Shown here one piece after another: positions 23,847 to 32,664 of a stretch of 35,356 nucleotides of DNA (positions within the stretch are counted from its first letter, which is position 1; the number at the start of each line of letters is the position of its first letter). Where the stretch lies: the NCBI GenBank assembly GCA_016787125.1, contig JAEUVM010000036.1:1-35356 (forward strand), written 5' to 3'. A program made the translations under genes and the position numbers. The notes below the pieces were generated by a model. The model saw nothing but the letters and a program-made list of their open reading frames with translations. It was not told where the DNA came from and made no database searches. This DNA comes from Chitinophagaceae bacterium. GTDB lineage: Bacteria; Bacteroidota; Bacteroidia; Chitinophagales; Chitinophagaceae.

Positions 23847-26594
23847 ATGAACAAACTTTACCTGCTACTTGTGTCAGCCTTTGTGCTGATATCAGGGCCA
23901 TTTGACCGTTTGAATGCGCAATGCCCGGCTTCTTACACACAAGCCCAGTTGAACTGGGATAACCTTGACCTCTATTATAACAGCGGTCTTAATGTTGCTC
24001 CGTATGGTTACAGGGTAAGCAGTACCAACTTTACGTATGTAACAGATGCCATGGAGCAAACACAGCGATTTGCCATAGGCTCCAACTATCTTACGCTGGC
24101 CACCAGCAATGCGGCTATTATCAATCCTGGCGCTGGATTAAGCGCAGAGAATGCCACACATACTGGTGAATTAGCAGGATATACAGGCGAGGATGCCCAG
24201 TTTAACCCCAACGCAAACGGGCAAACCATCACCATTACTTTCAATAACCCGGTCAGGAATGTTTTCTTTACGCTGTATGATATAGACAGAGCCGCTGTGA
24301 TAACCGTAACAGCAGCAGATGCTTCAGCAGTACCCCTTGTGGTAAATGCTGCAACACAGGGAGGAACTATTCTTACGGTGGCCGGTGCGCCCGGTAAGGT
24401 GATTTCTGATCTTACAAATACAGCACTTGGTAATGCAAGTAATGCGGGCAGTGCTACGATAGGAGTGGCGGGAACAGCCCTTACACCGGTGAAAACTATT
24501 ACCATCACGTGTACCACTATCGGTACTGACCCTGTTTTTTGGATGTCTGATATTAATGCCTGTGTAACGGGCAGTTTTCCCACTAACTATCACCAGGCCA
24601 CCAGCAACCGCCCATTTGTTGGTCCCACGCAGAATATGCCCGATTACTTCCTGGTAACACCCGATAATAACTCAGCGTATTATTTAGATCCTGCTACCGG
24701 CAGGGCGAGGGAGTTGTTTATAGATGCCACACGGAATTATATCAACTCATTTGGCTATGATCCCTTCAACAAATACCTCTACTATATAAATGAGAATACT
24801 ACGGTAGATTATACCAACAAACAGATTAAACGTTATGATTACATCACCGAAACAAGTTCGGTGTGGGTGACCGATGTAACAGCGGCACCGCTGAATATTC
24901 CAACGTTCAACTCGGGTATTGAATCTGCGGGATGCGCATACTACGATGGTGCTCTCTATTTCGGTATAGAGGGAGGCACACACTCCAACGGAGGAAGCCC
25001 GGCCACTATCACCACCCGGGAAACGATCATTTACCGTATAAATATGGATGCCAGCAATAACCCGGTTAGTGCGGTACAGGTATATGCCACCAATGCCTCC
25101 ACCAGTGGTACCGGTACACAAACCAGTATTCATGACTGGGGCGATTTTATTATCAAGAACGGTGTGATATACAACTTTAATACGGCGAGAAACAGCTGCG
25201 GCATGGGTTGTTCTAATTACGCACAAAGTAAGTTTCATCATTATGACCTGATGACAGGTGCCGTTACCAATGTGTATAACAACCCTGGTACCACAACCTG
25301 GAATGGCCAGGCTGGTATGACCTGGAATCAGGGTTTGTATTACTTCAGGCCTGGTGCGGGAACCAACTCTGTTGTTGGTTCGTATAATGAAGCCGGAGTT
25401 TGTGGTGCTTCTACCACCATCACGGTAGTGGGAGGCGGTACGGCCTGGCCCGGCGGCTCAGGCGATGCATCTGATCCCTTCAGGCCTAAGTGTGATTTTG
25501 GCGATGCACCCGCCAGCTATGATCCTTATTCAGATCCGGCAACACAAAGCCCCGCTGTACATGAACGGGCCGATACCATGTGGATAGGAACAACCACTTC
25601 ACAGGCAACATCCTGGAGCAGGGAGTATTTTAAGATCGGCACCACCGGCAGCGATGATACAGATAATGGCATAGCCACCGTTCCGTTTTTACAACCCGGG
25701 CCCAGCACTGCCAGTTATCTTGTACAGGTTTCCCTTTACAATAACACCACTTCAAATGCAAGGCTGATAGCCTGGCTTGACTTTAATGGAAATGGTACAT
25801 TCGATGCAGCAGAAGCAGCCACACTGATACCGGCCGGAGATATCACCCCTTCTTCATCCGTTCAGACACGTTACCTGTACTGGCCTTCTATCAGCGTGAG
25901 CGGGTCACTTACTGCCGGTACATATACTTACCTGCGTATGAGAATCACTAATGCGACAGCCGGTATGACCACCAGTCATGCCACCGGCTATTTTGAAAAA
26001 GGTGAAGTGGAAGATTACAGGGTTCCTGTAGACAACTTCCCGCTGGCCAGCCAGCTGCTGGATTTCAAAGCCATGCTGGAAAATAAAACCGTAAAGCTTG
26101 ACTGGAAGGTGGCTGAAGATGCTAATGTGTTTTCCTATGAAGTGGAAAGAAGTCTTGATAACAACAACTGGACAAAAGTGACAACCACTCAGGCTAAAGG
26201 CACCAACGGCACCTGGAGCTACCAGTCAGCCGATAACAGCCCGCTTAAAGGAAAATCTTTCTACCGGCTTAAGATTATCGAGGGAACAGGCTTTAGCTAC
26301 AGCCCGGTAAGAACGGTAAGTTTTGATGAATTTAATTTCAACCTGGTCGATATTTTCCCGGTACCTGCTAAAGATAAAGTAAGCCTGAAAGTGGATATCA
26401 ATGAGGCGGCAGATGCAGAAATAGAATTACTGAACGCACAGGGAAAAATTGTTTACACCGGCAGGCGAAAACTCGAAGGTGGTCAGCAGGTGATTGATCT
26501 TACATTCCCGCCCGGCATCAGTTCAGGAGTGTATCTGCTCAGGATTACAGCCGGCGGAAAATTGATACGGGAAAAACTTGTTATTACTAAATAA
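23847..26594 (+). CDS. Large T9SS cargo protein with GEVED domain
   Basis: A 915-residue secreted protein. The signal peptide (1-24) ends in RLNAQ. The region of about 55-245 is a beta-rich adhesin-like domain. The region of about 265-530 (YYLDPATGRARELFIDATRNY, YDGALYFGIEGG) looks like a beta-propeller of the DUF6923 type. FGDAPASYDPY (about 551) introduces a GEVED domain, which ends in FEKGEVEDYRVPV (about 713-725) and holds the acidic WLDFNGNGTFDAAEA loop, likely calcium-binding. A fibronectin-like module (about 736-830) and the sorting domain (FPVPAKDKVSL to KLVITK) end the protein. It is probably a surface adhesin. No catalytic motif was seen. Confidence 0.88.
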   Translation: MNKLYLLLVSAFVLISGPFDRLNAQCPASYTQAQLNWDNLDLYYNSGLNVAPYGYRVSSTNFTYVTDAMEQTQRFAIGSNYLTLATSNAAIINPGAGLSAENATHTGELAGYTGEDAQFNPNANGQTITITFNNPVRNVFFTLYDIDRAAVITVTAADASAVPLVVNAATQGGTILTVAGAPGKVISDLTNTALGNASNAGSATIGVAGTALTPVKTITITCTTIGTDPVFWMSDINACVTGSFPTNYHQATSNRPFVGPTQNMPDYFLVTPDNNSAYYLDPATGRARELFIDATRNYINSFGYDPFNKYLYYINENTTVDYTNKQIKRYDYITETSSVWVTDVTAAPLNIPTFNSGIESAGCAYYDGALYFGIEGGTHSNGGSPATITTRETIIYRINMDASNNPVSAVQVYATNASTSGTGTQTSIHDWGDFIIKNGVIYNFNTARNSCGMGCSNYAQSKFHHYDLMTGAVTNVYNNPGTTTWNGQAGMTWNQGLYYFRPGAGTNSVVGSYNEAGVCGASTTITVVGGGTAWPGGSGDASDPFRPKCDFGDAPASYDPYSDPATQSPAVHERADTMWIGTTTSQATSWSREYFKIGTTGSDDTDNGIATVPFLQPGPSTASYLVQVSLYNNTTSNARLIAWLDFNGNGTFDAAEAATLIPAGDITPSSSVQTRYLYWPSISVSGSLTAGTYTYLRMRITNATAGMTTSHATGYFEKGEVEDYRVPVDNFPLASQLLDFKAMLENKTVKLDWKVAEDANVFSYEVERSLDNNNWTKVTTTQAKGTNGTWSYQSADNSPLKGKSFYRLKIIEGTGFSYSPVRTVSFDEFNFNLVDIFPVPAKDKVSLKVDINEAADAEIELLNAQGKIVYTGRRKLEGGQQVIDLTFPPGISSGVYLLRITAGGKLIREKLVITK

Positions 26595-26673
26595 AAAATA
26601 AGCTTTGCTACCGGCAGTGTTCACAAGATAACAGGAATGCTGCTTAATAATAACCAATATCTAATATCTGAAC

Positions 26674-29640
26674 ATGAAAAAACCAGCGAACCTGCTGCTG
26701 ATTGCAGCAATCACCATCATGGCCGGTATTTTTGTAATCCAAAAAAACAGGCCCGCCAGTCAAGTAACAGAAAAGGAAGAACAGCTTCAAGAGCATGAAA
26801 ATGAGGAAGAGGAAGAAGAAAATGGAGCTGACAAGCAGTTAACCACCTGGTTCCAGGGAAGGGCTTACCCTAACCCTTATAACCTCGGTGAAAAATATGA
26901 ACGTGCCTGGGACCAGGTTAAAAATATTAAAGAGCAAACGCTGCGTTATTACCGGGGCACTTCCTTTGCCAACTGGGCAACATTGGGCCCATGCGTGGAT
27001 GGACTCGGCCAGATAGGCGGCCGTATCAAATGCCTGGCGATAGATCCGGCAAACAGCAATAATTTATGGGTGGGCTCTGCCAGCGGCGGTATCTGGAAAT
27101 CTATAGATGCAGGTGCCAACTGGACCTACGTTCCAACCGGCTTAAATGTATTAGGCGTATCATCCATTCTTATTGATCCTGCCAATTCCAATACCATTTA
27201 TGCCGGTACCGGTGAAGTTTACCGGGTTGATACGTCGAATATCGGTTTCAATGTATGGAAGACAAGAGGCACTTATGGCATCGGCATCATAAAAAGTACT
27301 GATGGCGGGGCCACCTGGGCAAAAGTGATGGTGAAAAATACATCGCAGTTATTTGCCATCCAGAAAATGAAATTCAGCCCGTTCAGCAGCGATACCATTT
27401 ATGCTTGTGCCACAGATGGCCTGTATCGTTCTGCCAACAATGGCAGTACCTGGAGCCAGATACTCGCCAAAACTTATGTGAAAGATATTGCCATTAACCC
27501 GGTAAACAGTGCCCAGATAGTGGTGAGTGTGGGTAATATGGTAAATCCGGACAAAGGGATATACCGCACAACCAACGGAAATACCGCGTCGCCCACATGG
27601 AGCAAGATCACAACCGGTTTGCCCGCTTCATTTGAAGGGTCCATTACATTAAGTAATGTAGGGGCAGGTGAAATGATTGCCAGCATTGGTATGAGTTCAA
27701 GTACGGCTGCTTCCAACAGGGAAATATACCGTTCGACTAATTTTGGCTCCACCTGGGCTGTTGTCGGAGGCACCACTTCCACCACCACCACGAACCATTG
27801 CTCCTACCAGTTTTGGTTTGCTCATGCGGCAGCAATCAATCCGTTTGCAACAGACTCAATCATGTTTGCGGGGGTGGGATGGTACAGGTACCGGATTTCC
27901 AACACTACCCGTACCACGGTTTCAGCTTCAACAGTGCATGCTGATGTGCATGATATCGTATTTGATCCTGCTATCCGCGGCCGCATTTATGTATGTTGCG
28001 ACGGGGGCGTATTCAGAAGCACGAATGGCGGAGTAAACTTTTCTGCCAGGAATAATGGTCTGAGGGCTACACAATTCTATGCTTCTCTTGGTGTATCATC
28101 TAATGTCGCCTCACCCAACCGGATGATCGGTGGATTGCAGGATAACGGCCAGGTATTGTTCAACGGTTCACAATGGAACCAGGTAGGCTGGGCGGGTGGC
28201 GATGGAACCTCTTGCGCAATAGACCCCTTTAACCATAATAATATGCTGGCAAGCCGTGATGCCAAACAGGTATTCCGTTCAACAGACGGAGGCACCTCTG
28301 GCGGCGCAGTTACCAACTACTGGGGTTTCGATGCAGATTCCCGTACCGGGTTTGTAGCTCCGCTGGCATTCAGCCGTTCCACTTCAGGGGTGGTATACCT
28401 CGCCAGTGATAACCTGCACAAAAGCACCAACAGCGGCGGCACCTTTACAAACGATCCGACAGCGGCCAATGCCAATACTGCCACCAACTACATTGAGGCA
28501 AGAAATAAGACAGCTATTGCACTGGCAGTTTCACGCACTGATGCCAATAAAGTATATGTTTCCACTTCCAACTTTGCACAGGAAGATAATGACGATAACC
28601 ATATTATCATTACCGGTCAGCCCAACCTGCTTCGTACCACTACAGGCGGCACACCATTTACCAGTATAAAAGGCACCCTTCCAGACAGGTTTGTAACAGA
28701 TATTGCTATCAGTCCGACAAATGACGACAGCGTATTCGTTACTCTGGGCGGTTTCGGTACAGCCCACGTTTATGTAACCGGCAATGGAGGTACCACATGG
28801 ACGCCACTAGGTGGAATAGGCGGCAGCGGACGTATCAACGCTACTTTGCCTGATGTACCCTTTAATGCTATCGTATTTGACCCGGTTGATTCAAAGATCA
28901 TTTATGCCGGCTGCGACTTTGGTGTATATGTAAGCTCCGACAGGGGCGCCACCTGGCTGGATTACAGCACCGGGTTCTCAGATGCCACATTGGTAATGGA
29001 CCTGCAGATAAGTTCAGACAACAAACTGATTGCAGCCACTCACGGAAAGGGCGCCTTCAGAAGTGATCTGTTTACAGGATCAACAGTGTTGCCGGTAAGA
29101 CTGCTTGAGTTCAATGGCGAAAACAACGGCGACAAAAATAAACTGACCTGGAAAGTGTCGCAAGAACAAGACCTCAGCGGTTACCAGTTGCAAAGAAGCA
29201 GCGATGGTATGAATTATCAAACGATCGCCACCGTTTCTTCCCGCAACAGTTCAACCCAAACCACATACAGTTATAACGATCATATCGGTGCTGTAAATGC
29301 AGAATATTATTATCGCCTGAAGGTTGTTAATAACGATGGCAGCTTTACGTATTCAGCCGTGGTGTTCATCAGGGCTGTAAGTAAGAGTTCCTTCTCGGTT
29401 GCGGGCAACCTGTTTACAGATTATGTGGTGCTGAAGTACACAATTGCAAAGGATGAAACGATCACCCTCAGTTTCTTCAACACCGGCGGGGCTCTTGTAA
29501 GAAGAGAGCAGCACAAAGCCACAGCGGGTACAGGTATATATACATTGTACGGACTGGCCGGCCAGCCTTCCGGCACCTACCTGCTTCATGTAGCAGCCGG
29601 TGAACTGAAGCAAACATTTAAACTGGTTAAGAAAAACTAA
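26674..29640 (+). CDS. Large T9SS cargo protein, Asp-box beta-propeller (VPS10/sialidase-like)
   Basis: A 988-residue secreted protein. The N-terminal hydrophobic segment (7-23) is followed by a very acidic stretch (about 33-52, with six consecutive Glu). From about residue 100 to 810 it has roughly eleven Asp-box-type repeats (S-x-D-x-G-x-T-W), such as WKSIDAGANW, IKSTDGGATW, YRSTNFGSTW, FRSTNGGVNF, VTGNGGTTW and VSSDRGATW. This fits one or two beta-propellers like those of sortilin/VPS10 or BNR proteins. Sialidase active-site arginines were not identified. The fibronectin-like module (about 808-905) and a C-terminal sorting domain ending FKLVKKN follow. It lies 79 nt after the GEVED protein on the same strand and could be co-transcribed with it. 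Confidence 0.88.
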   Translation: MKKPANLLLIAAITIMAGIFVIQKNRPASQVTEKEEQLQEHENEEEEEENGADKQLTTWFQGRAYPNPYNLGEKYERAWDQVKNIKEQTLRYYRGTSFANWATLGPCVDGLGQIGGRIKCLAIDPANSNNLWVGSASGGIWKSIDAGANWTYVPTGLNVLGVSSILIDPANSNTIYAGTGEVYRVDTSNIGFNVWKTRGTYGIGIIKSTDGGATWAKVMVKNTSQLFAIQKMKFSPFSSDTIYACATDGLYRSANNGSTWSQILAKTYVKDIAINPVNSAQIVVSVGNMVNPDKGIYRTTNGNTASPTWSKITTGLPASFEGSITLSNVGAGEMIASIGMSSSTAASNREIYRSTNFGSTWAVVGGTTSTTTTNHCSYQFWFAHAAAINPFATDSIMFAGVGWYRYRISNTTRTTVSASTVHADVHDIVFDPAIRGRIYVCCDGGVFRSTNGGVNFSARNNGLRATQFYASLGVSSNVASPNRMIGGLQDNGQVLFNGSQWNQVGWAGGDGTSCAIDPFNHNNMLASRDAKQVFRSTDGGTSGGAVTNYWGFDADSRTGFVAPLAFSRSTSGVVYLASDNLHKSTNSGGTFTNDPTAANANTATNYIEARNKTAIALAVSRTDANKVYVSTSNFAQEDNDDNHIIITGQPNLLRTTTGGTPFTSIKGTLPDRFVTDIAISPTNDDSVFVTLGGFGTAHVYVTGNGGTTWTPLGGIGGSGRINATLPDVPFNAIVFDPVDSKIIYAGCDFGVYVSSDRGATWLDYSTGFSDATLVMDLQISSDNKLIAATHGKGAFRSDLFTGSTVLPVRLLEFNGENNGDKNKLTWKVSQEQDLSGYQLQRSSDGMNYQTIATVSSRNSSTQTTYSYNDHIGAVNAEYYYRLKVVNNDGSFTYSAVVFIRAVSKSSFSVAGNLFTDYVVLKYTIAKDETITLSFFNTGGALVRREQHKATAGTGIYTLYGLAGQPSGTYLLHVAAGELKQTFKLVKKN

Positions 29641-29683
29641 TCATAAACTCGGTAGCTGGTTATTATTGCAGGTTATCCTGCAA

Positions 29684-29711
29684 AACCTCCCCGGAAACGG
29701 GGAGGTTTTTT
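29684..29711 (+). terminator. Intrinsic terminator after the propeller gene
   Basis: AACCTCCCC (29684-29692) and GGGGAGGTT (29699-29707) form a perfect 9-bp stem with a 6-nt loop, followed by four more T residues. It ends the surface-protein unit just before rsmA. Confidence 0.9.
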
Positions 29712-29729
29712 ACTTCTGGCGCAGGCCTC

Positions 29730-29737
29730 TATTTTTG
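29730..29737 (+). promoter_or_regulatory. Promoter -7 box for rsmA
   Basis: TATTTTTG matches TAnnTTTG in full and lies only 6 nt before the rsmA ATG, so the transcript would have almost no leader. No clear -33 element is seen, because the expected position falls in the T tract of the terminator. Confidence 0.4.
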
Positions 29738-29743
29738 CATGGA

Positions 29744-30496
29744 ATGTACACACTCAAAAAATCGCTCGGGCAGCATTTCCTGAAAGATGAAAATATCTGT
29801 CGCAAAATTGTGGCTGCGCTGAAAGATCATCCCTTTACCCAACTACTGGAAGTGGGTCCCGGCGGCGGTGCACTGACAAAATACCTGCTTCAACTGGAGA
29901 ATATATCCTTTAAAGCAGTAGAACTGGATGCAGAAAAAGTAGATTACCTCATCCGAACCTATCCAGCTATTGAAAATAAGATCATCCATAAAAGTTTTCT
30001 GGAAACAGACAAGCCGTTTGAAGGACCATTTACCGTGATTGGCAACTTTCCTTATAATATTTCCACTCAAATACTTTTCCGCCTGCTGGAATGGAAGAAT
30101 GATGTGGAATGTGTGGTGGGAATGTTTCAGAAAGAAGTGGCTCAACGGGTGGCTGCCGGCCCAGGCAATAAAATCTATGGAGTGCTGAGCGTGCTGGTAC
30201 AGGCTTTTTTTGATGTGCAATATCTCTTTGATGTGCATGAAAACAGTTTTCAACCCCCGCCCAAAGTGAAAAGCGGCGTGATAAGACTGCTGCCTGCCAA
30301 AGACAAACCGGAAATGCGGTCGGAGAAAGACTTCTTCTTATTGGTAAAAACTGCCTTCAATCAGCGCAGAAAAACACTCAGAAATGCAGTAAAAACTTTG
30401 TTCGATGCAGCGGTTTTGGAAGATGAACTGTTTAATAAAAGAGCAGAGCAATTAAGTATTCAGCAATTTGCAGCTTTAACATTCAGGATGCGATGA
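29744..30496 (+). CDS. rsmA: 16S rRNA (adenine1518/1519-N6) dimethyltransferase
   Basis: RsmA/KsgA (250 residues) dimethylates two adjacent adenines in helix 45 of 16S rRNA using S-adenosylmethionine. The start [14 protein letters not shown] is the family signature. The SAM-binding motif [14 protein letters not shown], the acidic ELDAEKV and the catalytic motif GNFPYNIST are all present. The C-terminal small domain ends [16 protein letters not shown]. The start was set at ATG 29744: the longer frame to 29666 runs through a terminator, and family members begin just before KKSLGQ. Its stop overlaps the start of the next gene by four bases (ATGA), so the two are translationally coupled. Confidence 0.96.
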   Translation: MYTLKKSLGQHFLKDENICRKIVAALKDHPFTQLLEVGPGGGALTKYLLQLENISFKAVELDAEKVDYLIRTYPAIENKIIHKSFLETDKPFEGPFTVIGNFPYNISTQILFRLLEWKNDVECVVGMFQKEVAQRVAAGPGNKIYGVLSVLVQAFFDVQYLFDVHENSFQPPPKVKSGVIRLLPAKDKPEMRSEKDFFLLVKTAFNQRRKTLRNAVKTLFDAAVLEDELFNKRAEQLSIQQFAALTFRMR

Positions 30497-31416
30497 ACAA
30501 AGTGATCATTACAGGTAAATGCCACCAACTGCTGCCCGAACGGTTACAAAATGCCGGGCTGAATGTGCTCTATATGCCACAGGTAACGCCGGAGGAACTT
30601 GACCCACTGCTGCCGGGAACAGAAGGACTCGTGGTAACCACAAGGATAAAAGTTGATAAGGTCCTTATTGATAAAGCAACCGGCCTGAAGTGGATCGGGC
30701 GCCTTGGCAGCGGTATGGAAATGATCGACACCGTTTATGCTGAATCAAAAGGTATTCAATGCATCAGCAGCCCCGAAGGTAACCGGAATGCCGTGGCAGA
30801 ACATACGCTGGGTATGCTGCTGAACCTGCTGAACAATATCACAACATCACGTGATGAAATAAAAAAGGGAATATGGAAACGAGATGAGAACAGGGGTACT
30901 GAACTCAGCGGAAAAACTGTAGGTATAATTGGCTTTGGTAATACCGGAAGCAGTTTTGCCCGGCTGTTATCTTCTTTTGGAGTAACCGTTCTTGCCTTCG
31001 ACAAATACAAATTCGGCTTCGGAAAGGATTATATAAAAGAAGCAAGCCTGGAGCAGATAGCCCGCTATGCAGAAGTGATCAGCTTTCATGTACCGTTGAC
31101 CGATGAGACATTTCATATGGCTGACGCCGCTTTTTTTCAAAGGCTGGAGCAGTGCCCCTGGTTTCTGAATACTTCCCGTGGAAAAGTAGTAAGCCTTCCG
31201 CAAATTATCAGTGCCATTAATGAGAACAGGATTGCCGGGGCAGGACTGGATGTGCTGGAGAATGAGCGGCTTGATACCTATACCGGTGAGGAAAAACAGC
31301 AGTTGCAATGGCTGCTGGATCAGCCCAATGTTATTATTACTCCGCATATAGCCGGATACAGCCATGAGGCCTTCCGTAAAATGGCTGAGATACTGCTGGA
31401 GAAACTGGGGTTGTAA
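30493..31416 (+). CDS. D-isomer-specific 2-hydroxyacid dehydrogenase
   Basis: A 307-residue NAD-dependent dehydrogenase of the phosphoglycerate/lactate family. The Rossmann motif is [13 protein letters not shown], with an acidic residue at the end of the next strand (LAFDKYK), which favours NAD. Catalytic residues are Arg in NTSRGKVV, Glu in LENERLD (the usual Glu-Pro is Glu-Arg) and His in [12 protein letters not shown]. It lacks the C-terminal ACT domain of SerA and is short (about 307 residues), so 3-phosphoglycerate dehydrogenase is possible but not proven. It overlaps rsmA by 4 nt. Confidence 0.9.
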   Translation: MNKVIITGKCHQLLPERLQNAGLNVLYMPQVTPEELDPLLPGTEGLVVTTRIKVDKVLIDKATGLKWIGRLGSGMEMIDTVYAESKGIQCISSPEGNRNAVAEHTLGMLLNLLNNITTSRDEIKKGIWKRDENRGTELSGKTVGIIGFGNTGSSFARLLSSFGVTVLAFDKYKFGFGKDYIKEASLEQIARYAEVISFHVPLTDETFHMADAAFFQRLEQCPWFLNTSRGKVVSLPQIISAINENRIAGAGLDVLENERLDTYTGEEKQQLQWLLDQPNVIITPHIAGYSHEAFRKMAEILLEKLGL

Positions 31417-31576
31417 TTCAACATTTTGTTTAGATAACCGGAGTGAAATACCAACGGATGATGCCCCTGAATTACGACAACCTGTATGAATTTGCAAAAC
31501 AATAGTTTGGTTAAAAAAGCCAGCGGAGTTTCCGCATTTAAAAAATAGTTTTATATCTTTACCGACTAATTATTTG

Positions 31577-31613
31577 CAACGCTTCAGTTAACCCTGGGGC
31601 GTTGTTATTTTTT
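31577..31613 (+). terminator. Terminator-like hairpin in the greA leader region
   Basis: CAACGC (31577-31582) pairs with GCGTTG (31599-31604), extended by TTCAG with CTGGG (two G-U pairs) around a TTAACC loop. The stem totals 11 bp and is followed by TTATTTTTTT. It ends 49 nt before the greA ATG. A near-consensus -7 box (TATCTTTA, 31554-31561) lies just upstream, so the hairpin may be inside the greA leader. A smaller hairpin GCGGA-gtt-TCCGC (31523-31535) precedes it. Confidence 0.75.
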
Positions 31614-31650
31614 TGCTTCCGTGAAAGAAAAGCACTTACACGGTAAAAAC

Positions 31651-31660
31651 AAGGAGGTGA
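31651..31660 (+). promoter_or_regulatory. Perfect extended Shine-Dalgarno sequence of greA
   Basis: AAGGAGGTGA is fully complementary over 10 nt to the canonical 16S rRNA 3' end. GGAGG ends 5 nt before ATG 31663. Other starts in this window lack such a site, as expected in Bacteroidota, so it both fixes the greA start and stands out. Confidence 0.85.
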
Positions 31661-31662
31661 AT

Positions 31663-32136
31663 ATGAGTGCAATCCAGTACGTGACAAAGGAAACACTTGA
31701 ACAAATGAAGGCAGAGTTGCAGCGGATGAAAGCTGTTGACAGGCCGGCTGCCAGTAAAGCTATTGCAGAAGCAAGGGAGAAGGGTGACCTGAAAGAAAAT
31801 GCAGAATACGATGCAGCCAAAGAAGCACAGGGTATCCTCGAAGCTAAGATAGCTGCATTTGAAGGCTCACTCGCCAACATAAGGGTGCTGGATGAAGGCA
31901 GTATTGATACCAGCAAAGTTTCTATACTGACCAAAGTAACCCTCACCAACCTGGGAACAAAAAAGCAGGTTACGTATAAAATAGTAAGCGAAAAGGAAGC
32001 CGACCTGAAGGCCGGAAAAATTTCTGTTACCTCACCCATAGGCAAAGGTATTTTGGGAAAACAAGTGGGAGAAACTGCGGAAGTGCAGGCGCCCGCCGGT
32101 GTGCTTCGGTTCAGGATCGATGAAATTACTGCCTGA
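31663..32136 (+). CDS. greA: Transcription elongation factor GreA
   Basis: GreA (157 residues) enters the RNA polymerase secondary channel and stimulates cleavage of backtracked RNA. The N-terminal coiled-coil hairpin carries the acidic tip EAREKGDLKENAEYDAAKEAQ, with the conserved Asp and Glu. The C-terminal FKBP-like domain has VTLTNLGTKKQVTYKIV and ISVTSPIGKGILGKQVGE. The length is exactly that of standard GreA, and the ATG follows a perfect Shine-Dalgarno site. A GTG 14 codons upstream is in frame but would put that site inside the coding sequence. A terminator follows. Regulation by a leader hairpin is suggested by the upstream sequence. Confidence 0.96.
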   Translation: MSAIQYVTKETLEQMKAELQRMKAVDRPAASKAIAEAREKGDLKENAEYDAAKEAQGILEAKIAAFEGSLANIRVLDEGSIDTSKVSILTKVTLTNLGTKKQVTYKIVSEKEADLKAGKISVTSPIGKGILGKQVGETAEVQAPAGVLRFRIDEITA

Positions 32137-32156
32137 TTACAGCCGGCAATATTTAT

Positions 32157-32186
32157 AAAAGGTTCTGCATTGTCAGAGCCTTTTTA
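32157..32186 (+). terminator. Intrinsic terminator after greA
   Basis: AAAAGGTTCTG (32157-32167) pairs with CAGAGCCTTTT (32174-32184), 11 bp with one G-U, followed by a short T run. It lies 20 nt after the greA stop. Confidence 0.85.
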
Positions 32187-32202
32187 GTTACAAGGATGAG
32201 TG

Positions 32203-32210
32203 TAGCTTTG
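32203..32210 (+). promoter_or_regulatory. Possible -7 box upstream of the HIT gene
   Basis: TAGCTTTG fits TAnnTTTG in full, 17 nt after the greA terminator. No clear -33 element is seen. The start site would be near 32215, leaving a leader of about 60 nt to the preferred ATG at 32275. Confidence 0.35.
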
Positions 32211-32274
32211 CAGGGTGAACTGGCAACGGATCAAATATTACCTTTTCACAGTTAAATCAAAAATGTTTGGTGGC

Positions 32275-32664
32275 ATGACTATTTTTTCCAGGATCATAGC
32301 AGGCGAAATACCCTCGTATAAAATAGCAGAGAACGAAAAGTTCTATGCCTTTCTGGATATATTTCCGATCAGGGAAGGGCATGTGCTGGTAGTGCCTAAA
32401 AAAGAAGTGGACAACCTGTTTGACCTGCCGGCAGAGTACCTCAACGAAATGCTGCTGTTTGCACAGCCCATAGCCAAAGCCATCGAAAAAGCATTTGATT
32501 GTAATCGGTGTGGTATTTCTGTTATTGGACTGGAAGTGCCACATGCACATATTCACCTGGTACCCATCAATTCTGCCAACGACCTGAACTTCACCCGGTC
32601 CAAACCACAGGCATCTGCGGAAAGCCTGAAAGCTGTGCAGGAAAAAATTCTGGCGGCTCTGTAA
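32275..32664 (+). CDS. HIT family protein
   Basis: A 129-residue histidine-triad protein, a family of nucleotide phosphoramidases and hydrolases (HinT-like). The start MTIFSRIIAGEIPSYKIAEN and the motif VLVVPKKEVDNLFDL are typical. The triad HAHIHLVPI lies near residue 100. ATG 32275 was chosen because family members begin at this point. An ATG four codons earlier and a GTG 20 codons earlier are also in frame. The C-terminal segment ends VQEKILAAL. It is a single gene, bounded upstream by the greA terminator, and its stop codon directly abuts the ruvC stop. Confidence 0.93.
   Translation: MTIFSRIIAGEIPSYKIAENEKFYAFLDIFPIREGHVLVVPKKEVDNLFDLPAEYLNEMLLFAQPIAKAIEKAFDCNRCGISVIGLEVPHAHIHLVPINSANDLNFTRSKPQASAESLKAVQEKILAAL

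Noticed and set aside
26674..29640. Active sialidase
   Set aside because: Asp-box repeats alone do not show activity, and I could not identify the catalytic arginine triad, Tyr and Asp.
29666..29743. N-terminal extension of RsmA by 26 residues
   Set aside because: It runs across a perfect terminator hairpin, and the KKSLGQHFL signature begins just after ATG 29744.
31443..31502. 20-codon ORF ending in LYEFAKQ after the dehydrogenase gene
   Set aside because: It looks faintly protein-like but is too short and isolated to call a gene.
31621..31662. GTG start of greA 14 codons upstream
   Set aside because: It would place the perfect Shine-Dalgarno site inside the coding sequence and exceed the standard GreA length.
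32215..32274. GTG start of the HIT protein 20 codons upstream
   Set aside because: HIT proteins begin at MTIFxxIIxGEIP; the extension has no family match. A leaderless start there cannot be excluded.
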